In this document: one piece after another, positions 1 through 10,956 of the stretch | How the letters are laid out: every line of letters begins with the position of its first letter | Position numbering within the stretch: the stretch's first letter is position 1 | NCBI GenBank assembly: GCA_964017195.1 | Contig: OZ024892.1 | Span: 15,208,071 to 15,272,070 of the forward strand | Direction: 5' to 3' | DNA from: Siderastrea radians | Lineage: Eukaryota; Cnidaria; Anthozoa; Scleractinia; Rhizangiidae | DNA length: 64,000 bases | Translations under genes and position numbers: made by a program | Notes under the pieces: generated by a model | The model's input: only the letters and a program-made list of their open reading frames with translations | What the model was told of the DNA's origin: nothing | Database searches by the model: none

Positions 1-252
1 TACCGATACATGCCACGACAAGCCTCGTTTCCCAAAAAAGTCATTTTGAGCTTCACGGAACTGGATTGGCATGAACTTCATAGCAAAGTCCTGCGTGATT
101 AATACTTTGCTTTCACACAACTGGTCAGTGATGTCTAGGCTAGCTTGATCTTGATGAACCACAAGCAGCTGATGGGCCTTCCACGTTTTTATTGCTTCTA
201 TAGCCTTCGACACAACAAAATTCAACTCGTCAAGTTCGTCGGGAGGAGCCAT
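1..252 (-). CDS. Partial ORF of a multi-copy cnidarian protein family (function unknown)
   Basis: An open frame starts at a methionine at 252 and runs left off the window edge: 84 codons without a stop, so the C-terminal part is missing. Visible blocks are LDELNFVVSKAIEAIKTW, then ITQDFAMKFMPIQFRE, then FFGKRGLSWHVS at the edge. From memory, the QD-A-MK and FGKRG-SWH blocks resemble a large unnamed protein family found in many copies in cnidarian genomes, possibly transposon-borne; I know no function for it. No frameshift is visible in the part seen. The methionine could be internal to a longer exon, because a splice acceptor just upstream was not resolved. No partner gene is visible; the nearest feature is the GC-rich element at 479. 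Confidence 0.5.
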   Translation of the reverse strand, partial: MAPPDELDELNFVVSKAIEAIKTWKAHQLLVVHQDQASLDITDQLCESKVLITQDFAMKFMPIQFREAQNDFFGKRGLSWHVSV

Positions 253-478
253 CGAAGGCGTATAACAGTATATTTGAAAGCAACATAACATTTGTTGACT
301 ATTGCAACAGAATGGTACATGAAACATTGACAGGCCAAAACGTTTTGATTAATTGTAAATATCCAAGGCCTTAGCCAAGTAAAGGTATTAAATTCTGCAC
401 ATCTGAGATATTTTAACTACTAGTAGTCGTATTTTCTTCCGTTTCAAGTGGTAAGACGATTTCTCGGATGTTATGCAT

Positions 479-1364
479 CAGTCAATTCCAGCTGCGCCCA
501 TCCCCCCCGGGCAACTGCGGGGCATTTGCGTGCCTTGTCAGTCCCGGGGGTGGGGCATTAGCAAATTTGGCACGGCCCGGGGGTCGGGCATTTGCCTACC
601 CCCGGGCTTTTGACACTCATGTGGTTTCTGACTCGAAATCCAAACATGGAGGATTTTATCGCGGCAGATTGGATCGTCTGCCAAGGACTGGACAAACTTG
701 GGGAGGTTTTCTCGATTTTATGCATTTCTTCATTGCTCATCAAGGCACAACTATCACTTAATATAGCGAGATCGGGAACGATCAACGTGAATCGACGTAC
801 GCATTCTTCTTAAGGATTTAAATAAAATTTAGTCGCGATGATTCTTAAATTCTAAACATGTGTATAGGGATCGTCGTTTTATACTTTTGCATATTATTAA
901 AATATTCACCACAGATGACGTTACAACAGACTTTTATAATGTCAAGATTTCTGTTTACTAGCGAACTGTTTAAAACAAAACATTAAAGTAACAATCAACT
1001 ATCATGTAGTATTGTTGTCTGTGAAGTATTAAAATATCATCACTTGGCATTTATACTAACTTTATTAACATCGGATAGTGCCGTTACAAACAATAGAAGA
1101 CGGAGAGGTAGGCCTACAGAAATGAAAAATCACACATAAAAATGCTGAAAGTGGTATTATTGTGCAATGAATAAAAACTGCTGCAGTGTTGATTGGGGAC
1201 GTACGATCCCGGGGGCGGGGCATTTGCCCTCTTCCTTCGTCCACACCACGGGGCATTTGGCAGCTAAAGTGTCCCCACCCCCGGGAATTTGCCATCCGAG
1301 AGAAAAAAATGCTAATGCCCGGGGGTCAGCCCGGGGGGGGCATGGGCGCAGCTGGAATTGACTG
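479..1364. mobile_element. GC-rich inverted-repeat element with 6-bp target duplication
   Basis: The ends are inverted repeats beginning CAGTCAATTCCAGCTGCGCC, followed on both sides by CCCGGGGG blocks and repeated GGGGCATTTG motifs. The element is flanked by an exact ATGCAT at 473-478 and 365 bp-scale matching copy at 1365-1370, which reads as a 6-bp target site duplication (the palindromic word weakens this slightly). Length is 886 bp. It contains a small ORF followed by a polyA signal, and no transposase. The superfamily is not identified. The element at 62891-63763 has the same overall design. Confidence 0.7.
646..813 (+). CDS. Small ORF inside the GC-rich element (55 aa)
   Basis: A 55-codon frame opens at ATG 646 in the context AAACATGG, a reasonable animal start context, and ends at TAA 811-813. 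An AATAAA polyadenylation signal follows only 8 bp later, at 821-826. The protein begins MEDFIAADWIVCQGLDKLG and has a hydrophobic middle (VFSILCISSLLI). An earlier in-frame ATG at 592 would add 18 residues but lies in the GC-rich inverted repeat. I do not recognise the product. The tight ATG, stop and polyA arrangement suggests a transcribed unit driven from the CpG-rich left repeat, but expression is inference. It may also be the remnant exon of a longer gene. Confidence 0.35.
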   Translation: MEDFIAADWIVCQGLDKLGEVFSILCISSLLIKAQLSLNIARSGTINVNRRTHSS

Positions 1365-2865
1365 ATGCATTACCAGTGCGTCTTTTCAAAAAATAGCTCG
1401 AGCATTAGCGTCACGCAAAAAGTCACGCACACTTATAGTCGATTTCGCCGTTTTAAGTACGTTCCAACATTTAGTTATTTCCTTACTTATTCGAGCTGAT
1501 TCAAAGTAATTAAAGAAAGGGAACGGAACAAGTACAAAACCGATAAAAGAGAGAATCTCGAGCAGAAACTAAAGCGATTTTCTTATCGACAGGACATCAA
1601 AGGCGCATAATTACCTTAGAGGAAAGGGGGGGGGGGATGGGCTCTTTCTTTACAAAGAGTATTGGCTACAAAGTGACTGAAACGATAGAAATGTCCTTTC
1701 TCAGCATGTATTTTGCTTTTGTTGAGCTGTTTAATTTGCTTATATTGTTAACAGCTGATTTAACTTGACCCATTTCACTGTTGCCGAAGGTGTTTATTTT
1801 TGAAAATTGTCAATTTTGAACACCCTTGAAAAACATCTAAAATTAAATTGCCCGCAGAAGTTTTTCAATAACCTCACAGTATGAGTCTTTGTCTCCATTA
1901 GGAGGTACAAACTGGTTTACCAACCTGTCTACTACATGGAAAAAATTCATTTGAAATTAGGTAAACTTGGGCCTTTTTCAACTTCGCCAAACCAATCAGT
2001 TACGGTTGAGAATTATTTCTCCGCCGAAAATCAAAGCCCAAGAACAAAATTCGTACGTTTTAAAAGAAGAAGGACTGCCCTGTAACATGGTATAATTTTC
2101 ATTAGGATTTTTTCAGTTTTTGTATTCATAAGATAAATGCAAAGTTGTTAAATTTCAGGAAATTTTATGACCAAAAATTGCTCTCAGGGGGGTCAAATTT
2201 GAATTAGCTGTCACGTGACTATTTTAGTTTTAGAGAAGAAAATAATATCAATTTGATTACTTGCTCATAGCTATCTTTCATCAGGCAAAGTTTGAGATGG
2301 GGTTGTGTTTGACCATTTCCAAAAATCTTTGAATCTCTCGTGGACTGGCTCTTAAATGGACTGCATTACATAACAACTTCAACCGAGTTAGTTGCGAATG
2401 ACCTTTCCACAGGAAGATAGTCACGTAAAACAGGTAACACAATTCTAGCATTTTTGATATTGATATCACGAGAGCTGTAGGTGAATTTAGTTCTCTAGGA
2501 GATTTAATTCTAGTGGCTCACAAATTAAATTCAGCTTGTAAGGGCCGTCTTTGATAAATCACAGCTTTTCTTGTTTTGATTACCATAATTACAACGATTG
2601 CTTTATCTGATCACTTCAACTGTCAGTTCTTAAAAAGATGGTTGCAAATATTACTTTACACTTTCACCTCAACGTTAGCGCTATGAATGAGTTATCATGG
2701 CTCTAGCTTCTAAGTCTGTGGAAGAAATCATAATGTGTGTGACCGCTGACATGAAAGCCTTTGTAAAGTACTTACTCAGTGGTGGTTGGACACGGTCCGA
2801 AAGGCATGGTGGATCGTTATATTAGCCAATCACGAGCAGTCTCTTAACCAGGACGAGAAATCAAC
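1365..2865. other. Intergenic, no gene recognised
   Basis: AT-rich sequence with a short poly-G run near 1627-1636. Minus-strand frames here (for example 2281-2469) show no recognisable motif or splice context. I see no repeat with clear boundaries. Confidence 0.5.
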
Positions 2866-4113
2866 ATGGCGGCCTTTGACGGGAATGTGAGCTTCACTTC
2901 TTGTCATTTTAACGTGCTATCTGTCCCCAGTACAACTTACATTTAACACGAATAATTAGGATTGGTGTGTATCTTGATGTCTTGAAATTTTTGGATCTGG
3001 TTGTCTTTTGTAAGTCAAGTTTGAGCACAATTTCGTTGTAGGTGGATCGAGCAACCTGTGCTTTCATGATATTTGAGTAGGTCTTACATTTTGAGAATTT
3101 GTAGGCTAACCCAAAACTCTAAAACCGTTTATTTTACACCAAGATAAAGATGGATAAATTTGCTTTTATAAAATCATGAAGCGCCCGATAGCGCCCCTCT
3201 AGTTTGAGAAATATGCGTTGTTTAAGTAGTCGAATTTTCTCTCCAATATTCCTATCACGCTGCGAGATGTGAAAATTACCCGCGAAATATTAACGCGAGT
3301 GATCGTCTTATTTTAATTATGACAAGTATCAATAGTATGGTGTGGCATCCCAATTGAGTGTTTTCCCTTCTTTGTTTTGTTGTCTTTAGGTTAGGAGGCA
3401 AAATGGTTTCTTCAGTCTGCTGTAAGCAACAAACTTTCAAGAATCACATTTTGCTTGCTGAAATGACCAAAATTATTTGGGCTTTAGGGACTTAATGTGT
3501 AGTCACATCATCTGTTGTGGATTGGTTTCCTAAGATCCCCTAAGCAGCAGCCTTAAGGTTCTTAACTTAGAACCTCTGTGCAGTGAACCATTGAGAAAGC
3601 TAAAAAAATTCAGTATTGAACAGTAACTCAGATTGGAAATTCAGGGTGCTATCTTATCAGCAAGAGAAACCAAAAATTGTTTGAGAAATCAAACATTCGA
3701 GATAGCTAATAATAAATTAGTGAGCAAGATCAACAAAGGAAAACAAAAATATTTTCAGTTCAATATAGTTGTGAGCAGGTGGGGGAAGGGGGGTTGGGTT
3801 CAAGTTAGTGGGGTCTGCTGTAAGAAATAAAATCCAGAGCTGTTGAGGGAGAACTGTGAATTATTGATTTAACATCCCTTTCAATTTGTCAGTTTAGTTG
3901 TTAATAATAACAATTAGAGCTATTGAGACCAATTAAAGGGTTGAGAACTGTGAATTGATTAAATATGCCTTTTCAAATGGAACTCACAACTTTCGAATTC
4001 TTTATCAATTTTTTTACATTGATACCAATCCTTTTTCCTTTTCTACTGAATTGTCTTCCAGGAGACAGATTTCACACCAAAATGAATGGTCTTACTGTGT
4101 CTACATGATTATG
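2866..4113 (+). CDS. Candidate first three exons of an unidentified gene
   Basis: ATG 2866 (AACATGGCGG, a strong start context) opens a 7-codon exon, MAAFDGN, ending at GT donor GTGAGC (2887). Candidate exon 2 is 3390-3421, after the acceptor TTGTCTTTAG and before GTAAGC, adding VRRQNGFFSL plus two bases. Candidate exon 3 is 4062-4113, after TTGTCTTCCAG and before GTACAAG, adding RQISHQNEWSYCVYMIM. The phases (0, 2, 0) join without a stop. The peptide is not recognised. Short exons can be open by chance, so exon 1 is the most credible and exon 3 the least. A candidate terminal exon in the right phase lies at 5064-5129. Confidence 0.28.
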
Positions 4114-5063
4114 GTACAAGTTTTTGCCCTGGATCGAAAATCTTGATCTGGTACAGCAACCAGAATAAACTCGCACTGGTATGACTCGAAATGGTATCAA
4201 ATCTTGTGCTGGTATCATGTAAACAAAGTTATACCGAGCCATAAGAGGGAATGAAACTCAAACCTGTATTATGTAAACATCCCTTAAGTTTCTGTTACTC
4301 GACTTAACAGGCAGACTTAGACTTGGTGCCCAGTGGTAAGTCCAGACTTTCATGGAGGGTGGGGTACAAGTTTAATGGTGGGTGAGGGGAGACAACAAAA
4401 TACAAAACTTTTGTGGAGTTATATCTTGGTATTATTCTGTATTATATTCTGACTATAAGTAAATCAACAACAAAAAATCAGATGCTTTCTGAGTGGAGTA
4501 TGCTGTTGTACACAAGCTAATCTGCACTCTGCTTCCTTGTAGGCTAGAGTAAATGTATGACTCAGTAATTGTTTTGTTCATGTATACTGCTATTTTGAAC
4601 AAAAAGGGGGATTCCCTTGGCCCCTCCTCTGGTCCACCATTGACATTTCAACAAGGTAGAGGTCTGAAGTAAACAAATGAAGGACTGGACCATTGTTTGC
4701 AAGGGTTAAATGCTCAAAGGTCAAATTTAGTTAGAGTTTGCTCTGTAGTTGGGACAGCATTCTAATAATTATAAAAATATCACTTTACTCATTGAAAGAA
4801 TTGACAGATTTGTAGAAATGACATTGGAAGTGTTGCTCTAATGTGCTTCACTAGTTTTAAAAGGATCCAAGCTAAACAGGTTCTCTATGACCTCGACAGT
4901 TTTGTCGTGATAATCAGTGCAAAGCCCCCAACAACCCTGTATTAAGGGGTAAAAACTATTTTCAGTTTGACGTCCTTGTGGGTAAATGAGTCAATGCTTT
5001 TATTAAAGTAGCTGAGAAAAAAATATGGGTGCACTGTAAATAATATTGTCACACATTCTACAG

Positions 5064-5129
5064 GCTGAACAGAGAGCTCTGTTAAATTTTTTAAAGACAG
5101 ATTTTCATGTCAACTGCAAAAGGAAGTGA
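5064..5129 (+). CDS. Candidate terminal exon (copy 1 of duplicated segment)
   Basis: After the acceptor CACATTCTACAG, an open stretch of 21 codons (AEQRALLNFLKTDFH, then VNCKRK) ends at TGA 5127-5129. It begins in phase 0, which matches the donor of the candidate exon ending at 4113 and also that of the first exon ending at 2886. The product is not recognised. The evidence is only an acceptor, an open frame and matching phase; no polyA signal was confirmed. Confidence 0.25.
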   Translation, partial: AEQRALLNFLKTDFHVNCKRK

Positions 5130-5864
5130 AATTCTCATTCAATCACAGACTAACTTTGTCAGCATCAGTTTCTTTCAAAAGCAAAACAAATCAATTAATT
5201 AATTCATATTGACAGCTAGCAATTTGAACAATATATAATATTTTAATACAGCCTTGTTTAGCTAAGCTGTGAAAGTATAATTTCAGACAAGCCCTTCAGG
5301 ATTACTACATCCTGCATCAACGGAATTTTTGAGAAACTGGCTGGCTGGAGTAAATGTATGACTCAGTAATTGTTTTGTTCATGTATATTGCTATTTTGAA
5401 CAAAAAGGGGGATTCCTTTGGCCCCTCCTGTGGTCCACCATTGACATTTCAACAAGGTAGAGGTCTGAAGTAAACAAATGAAGGACTGGGCCATTGTTTG
5501 CGAGGGTTAAATGCTCAAAGGTCAAATTTAGTTATAGTTTGCTCTGTAGTTGGGACAGCATTCTAATAATTATAAAAATATCACTTTACTCATTGAAAGA
5601 ATTGACAGATTTGTAGAAATGACATTGGAAGTGTTGCTCTAATGTGCTTCACTAGTTTTAAAAGGATCCAAGCTAAACAGGTTCTCTATGACCTCGACAG
5701 TTTTGTCGTGATAATCAGTGCAAAGCCCCCAACAACCCTGTATTAAGGGGTAAAAACTATTTTCAGTTTGACGTCCTTGTGGGTAAATGAGTCAATGCTT
5801 TTATTAAAGTAGCTGAGAAAAAAATATGGGTGCACTGTAAATAATATTGTCACACATTCTACAG

Positions 5865-5954
5865 GCTGAACAGAGAGCTCTGTTAAATTTTTTAAAGACA
5901 GATTTTCATGTCAACTGCAAAAGGAAGTGGAATTCTCGTTCAATCACAGACTAA
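5865..5954 (+). CDS. Duplicated candidate exon with lost stop (copy 2)
   Basis: This is the copy of the 5064-5129 exon in the second duplicated segment, with the same CTACAG acceptor and the same first 21 codons. The stop codon TGA of copy 1 reads TGG here, which extends the frame by 8 residues (WNSRSITD) to TAA 5952-5954. If the gene is real, the duplication offers two alternative C-termini. If it is not, this is neutral divergence. Confidence 0.22.
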   Translation, partial: AEQRALLNFLKTDFHVNCKRKWNSRSITD

Positions 5955-6127
5955 CTTTGTCAGCAAAAGCAAAACAAATCAATTAATTAATTCATATTGA
6001 CAGCTAGCAATTTGAACAATATATAATATTTTAATACAGCCTTGTTTAGCTAAGCTGTGAAAGTATAATTTCAGACTAGCCCTTCAGGATTACTACATCC
6101 TGCATCAACGGAATTTTTGAGAAACTG

Positions 6128-8115
6128 AAGCTTTTGGATACCCTGGAAGTTAAAGGACTGTTAATGATATAAAATGAACATTCGTAAGGTTTTTTATGAC
6201 ACGTACTCGACGCTTATCCATCGGGCAAAACTTACGACTTCACATAACTGTAGCAATTACAAGACCTCAGAAAGCCAGGCATCTGTGTTTTCACTTTCGA
6301 TGATTGGAAGTAAGTCCTTCATGGCCCAAGAGGCTATTCATTTTAAGATGTTTGCACGTATAAGTTACTAAAGAGGCTTGTTCCTGATAAACCCGGGATA
6401 GAAGTCTCCACGTGTACGCGTTCAATCGATCAATGCATGAAACCAGCCGTTTAAAATGTTACATCAAAAATTCAGATGTAAGCAAAGGATAATTAGACCA
6501 CAGGAAACGGTGAAACTTCGATCTTTGTTATTTCCAGCTCTTGTAGTTGTTTTTTTTTTTTTTGCTCTTCGAGATCCGCACAGTACGAAGGTTCATTACA
6601 ACTGAGCTCAAATCGATCGATAGCCCCATCATGCTTTGCGAACGATGTCCAACCACCACTGGTACTTACTTTGATGAAATGCTGTTTGTTTGTTTAAACA
6701 GCATCAAAACGGACCCGAGTGCTGCTTTCAAACCCTGGATTCATACTCCTTCACTAAAATCCTTTTATAAATAAATTGTTATCAATTTGATAAATGCTTA
6801 GTGAGGCTATATGGTTGCGTTGTATTAATGCAATTTTGTGATGGTGAGTCTCGGAAAACCAAGACCTCGAGAACTAAGAGGCTACGATGTGAGACAGTGT
6901 TGATGTTACAGTTAGTTTCCGTTCTTGCTGGCGAATTTCACGCGGTTAAATGGTGAAAAATGGAAATGGTGAAATTCTAGGGTCGTTGTTAAATAACCCT
7001 AAAAACGATGTGTTTGAGGATTTCTCACAAGAGGAACGTAAAGGTACCGTGAATTACCAAACATTTTCTCAAGGTTTTGAAGACAAAAGGAAGTCTTTGG
7101 AATGTTAGTTCTCACAAAGGAAAAAATGTTTTATGTTCCCTCATAGATCCTCGAGTAGCTTCCCTTATTTCATATGGTTTTTCTTGGGATTTAAAATATG
7201 ATCCTGGTCTTTAGGTCATGAAATAAATCAAGTTCGTACCTTCGCTTCAGGCTTCTTGGGGGACTCGGTGTTGCTGGAAGACACCTTAAAAGACAATCCG
7301 TACGTTAATTACCATCATTGTTTTCATGAGTTTTTATACCAACGTTTTTAACATCTCATTTTTCCTTACCGAATACAAACACACAAGCCGGAGCGCAGCG
7401 CGGTAATTAAATTGCGTCAATAAGGCTCGAAGCTTCGAGCTCACATATTTTATAGCAATTCTAGGGTGCTGTAAAATAGCAAATTATATAAGTTAGAAAG
7501 AAAACAATAATTTGTAAAGGAAAATTAACTAAGGAAAGATGTCTTGAAGGAGCGGGACTATCGTAATATAAGAGATTTATTAATTCAGTAAACTGACTGA
7601 GCTTCACGAGTTTTCAAGAGGCACGGGACTGCAACTTCCAAAAATGTTTAGGACTCCTGTAAAGAATTAATCGGGAACGTGAAAAGCTAGTGCTCTAACA
7701 TTATCTTTAAACTGTTCAGGAATCTTTTGTATTTCAGCTTACGTAGCTAAGTTTGCCTATCTTCCTGAGTTCTTCAGGCACTTATATTCAAGTTATAAGC
7801 TCGTATTTGGGAAGATCATCAAGAATCGATCGGAATGATGTCAAAATAGCAATATTTCAAGATATAATAAAGAAACACACATAGAGACTAGAAACAAGGA
7901 AAAAGAACAAATACCCAGGTGTTCCTTCGGTTCTCGGTCGTCGCATGTTTCTAGAGCTCCTTCTTCCTAAACAACACCTATCGACAAAAATACATAGCGA
8001 CTCGCTCACCCTACATAACAGGCCAGTATAACAAATAGAACATTTTTCCATTACGCTTCTGTGATTACTACCCCAGCAATAGCTGTTTAATTTTGCTGCT
8101 TTTTCTTACTCAGCA
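6128..8115. other. Intergenic or intronic; one candidate exon and a 16-bp palindrome
   Basis: Mostly AT-rich sequence without recognisable genes. A perfect 16-bp palindrome, GCTCGAAGCTTCGAGC, lies at 7425-7440. A 45-nt candidate exon on the minus strand (7240-7284) is listed separately. Confidence 0.5.
7240..7284 (-). CDS. Candidate 45-nt internal exon of an unidentified gene
   Basis: On the minus strand the acceptor GATTGTCTTTTAAG precedes 45 nt encoding VSSSNTESPKKPEAK, followed by the donor GTACGAAC. Length is a multiple of three and both junctions are phase 0. The Ser/Pro/Lys-rich peptide suggests a linker exon. No neighbouring exon with matching phase was found; a stretch near 7918-7969 on the same strand has splice-like ends but its end phase (1) does not match. 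The product is unknown. Confidence 0.3.
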
Positions 8116-8656
8116 TAGGCTTAGATACAAATATCTCGAACAAATGGTGTAAATATGTTTCCGGAAATTCTCAAAAAATGTTCTGAATACTGACCCGCCA
8201 AAAATATCTAAATATCCCGAAAAAATGTCTAAATATCTTGCTATAATTGTTAATTGGGGTTACCAATATTACAATTTGACTAAAAAAGGAACAGATGTTT
8301 TAGTTATTGCGGTCACGTTTTCAGTTTCACGGCATTTGTCACGGGTCACAACATAACCAAGAGCTTCAGCATAACCAAGCCTCCTCTTCGGGTTCCGGCA
8401 TTTTGTTTTGTAATAACTGCCATAAGCCTCATGGGATGCAATTTTTATTGGAAAACTGCACATTACTGTTGGCATTCAATTGAGAAAAACAGCTCTAAAC
8501 GCCAAGGGACTACTGAAATAAACACCTGGATCCTGAACAAAAACTCCAAATATCCCCAAAATATTACATTTTTTTCTAAATACGTAGAATTTTATTAAAT
8601 ATCTTGGAAGTTTCTAAATATCTCAAAAAATATCCGGATACTTGTATCTAAGCCTA
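8116..8656. mobile_element. hAT-type MITE with 8-bp target duplication
   Basis: Terminal inverted repeats are TAGGCTTAGATACAA at the left and, as reverse complement, TAGGCTTAGATACAAG at the right. The exact 8-bp direct repeat ACTCAGCA flanks it at 8108-8115 and 8657-8664. An 8-bp target duplication is characteristic of the hAT superfamily. At 541 bp with no transposase it is non-autonomous. The interior is rich in AAATATCT motifs near both ends. Confidence 0.85.
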
Positions 8657-8695
8657 ACTCAGCAGTGGCGGAATTGAAACATCATTGTCAAGCGC

Positions 8696-8728
8696 TCCCT
8701 CCCCCTCCCCCCTCCCCCCTCCCCCCCG
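8696..8728. repeat. Polypyrimidine C/T tract
   Basis: Low-complexity CCCCTCCCCC-type tract of about 33 bp between the hAT MITE and the start of the nested stack, followed by a short (CA)n run. Confidence 0.9.
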
Positions 8729-10956
8729 ACCCACACACACAACACATCTGTTTACTTCGGGCTCCACGTTACAGGAAGTCCTCAAGACTTGACTCATAGC
8801 ACGAGTCAAGTTCGAGCCCAAGTCATCTTCAAGTCACGAGTCAAGTTCGAGTGGGGTTAATAAAAATTCCTTTTTTTGACTTTATTTTAATTTCTTTTGA
8901 TTACAATTCTTGCTTTCATAATGTTTCGTCAGCTGCTCAAAACATCAACAGTCCAGGAGATATTTTCCCTGTCGAGCGATCGCGAGAGTTCATTCCCAGT
9001 GTTGGTAACACTTTTAACGAAATTAACCCTATTCCTCTCTTATCCTCCTCACCTATTAATTTGCCTGAAATGTTTTGATCAGTTTTGTTGGTGGCCAAAG
9101 CTCTATGAGCCAACTGTTCACCACGGTTTGGGAAGCCTGGTTATATGTAACTTTCCTTTCGGAAGCCTGCCTATATGTAATTTACCCAGCGGCATGTAAA
9201 CTTTAAGATCGTCAAAGCTTCTGCAGAGTCCGTTTCGCTACCGTCTCTTGACACAGGTAAGGGCCAAGACAGACAAAATACTTCTAATACTCTCGAGATA
9301 GTTTTACCTCGAAACCACGCAGACAAGATGAAAATTAGGGTTCGTATCCGGCTGGAAAACAATATGTTCCCCAACATTTTGTCCATGAAGAGAACAGGCC
9401 CGGGGGGGTGTACTTCCTAGTAATAGGCTAATGGGGATGTACCACTAGATGGGGTCGCATTTTCACGACTGGATTGACTATAATGGCGTGGCATTTTCAA
9501 TAGGAGCTAATAGATTTACTAGAATGGGGTCACAAATTTGCGGGATTTCAGGGGTAAGTAAATTCCGGCAAGTAGGAATCTGGGGTATGTTTGCCCAAAT
9601 GTGACTAACATGGGGTCTGTAATTGGCTACAGAATAAACTATAACGGGGTAGGGGTTCGGAGAGGGCAGCGGCACATAACCGTGTGGCACTAAATTTTTG
9701 CGGGAGTTTAACTTTGCGGATTGGTGATTTTTTTGGGTTTTGCGGGAAATAATTTTTGCTATTGGGAAAGACTGGCTTTTATTACTGAGAATTAATTTTT
9801 GCGATTTTCTGGAAGTCGCGTTCAAGGGAACAGATAACATTTTCTTTTTTTATTTGAGTACATGCAATTGAAATAAAACAACATGGGAATGTCACTGTAT
9901 TACACTACAATGGATCGACAATAACTAGGGTACCACTTGATGTATTATCCACCAAGTTATCTATCAGTTCGGGAGCTAGGGGCTAAAAAAGGACGCTTCG
10001 CTTAACCCAGAGTACTGACTGAAAAGGTTTGCAACGAATTTCGATAGATTGAACCCTCCTCTTTTTCGCTAGGTACTTTGTGGTTTCGGATTGTGGTATA
10101 CGTTTTGAGTTATAGCGACGATTTTGCGAGTCAGCGCGAATCAAACAAAGCTCAACACCAGAACGAGGCTGAAAATTGGGACTTAATTTCTTTAGAAAAC
10201 TTGGTACAATGCGAAAAAGAATTACCCAGTTATGTCATAAGACTCCATGAAAGTCAATTTTGACAAAAACACTCCTGCTTTATAAAACAGCCACGTAACA
10301 TTTACTCTCACCTTATGCGACGTGTCATAAGATCTTTGCTCATCGTCCAATAGGAACTTAAACCTTTTTGCTGACGAAAATCTACAAAGCGTTTGCAGTG
10401 TTAGTGTTCACTTTCCAGATAAAAAAGGAGTCAAATGTTAAATTGATCACCTCTTGGAGTTAAAAACTCAAATAAATGGTGTAAATCATGTATTTTTATG
10501 GAGCCTCGCTTTCATGCTTGACGAAGATGATCAGTAGTGGATGGACTTAACAGAGAGCCATGGTAGCAATGTTGTCAAAGGTAACAGTCTAGAAGTGTGT
10601 TGCCACTAAAAACAGGAACACATGGATGTCTTATTATTTTATCCTGCCTTGTTATAGCTTCAATAATTAATTTTCACATGAGAAAATTACGAGTTGGTAG
10701 CACGTTGTCTTGCACGCGGCTACCTTCCAGAGGTAGCTGTGTTCCAGAGGAAGCCATTTGGCCCTGAACGCAACCTAAAGTCTTCGGAAACCACTCCAAC
10801 AGAAAGAGATCAATTGAAGCAGGTGAAAACTTCAACGACATTCTCGAATGTCCCTCCTGACGAAAATGTCAAAAAGTGTCAAAATTCATGCAGCAAGAGT
10901 CCGAGTGAGCTAATCAACTAGAGCAATCTGTTCCAAGTTGGAGCGGTTTTAATGCC

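Larger units (their letters stand above)
4542..6127. repeat. Tandem duplication of an ~801-bp segment
   Basis: Copy 1 spans about 4542-5342 and copy 2 about 5343-6127. Both start GGCT(A/G)GAGTAAATG and end GGAATTTTTGAGAAACTG. They differ at only scattered positions plus a roughly 16-bp deletion in copy 2 (near 5965, where copy 1 has CATCAGTTTCTTTCAA). There are no terminal inverted repeats, so this looks like a recent local segmental duplication, not a transposon insertion. Each copy contains the candidate exon described separately. Confidence 0.9.

Noticed and set aside
7918..7969. Minus-strand stretch with splice-like ends as a partner of the 7240-7284 exon
   Set aside because: Its end phase does not match the phase-0 start of the 45-nt exon, and no intermediate exon was found.
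9478..9840. 120-codon minus-strand frame
   Set aside because: It crosses the boundary between two nested MITEs (layers 2 and 3), so it cannot be an ancestral gene.
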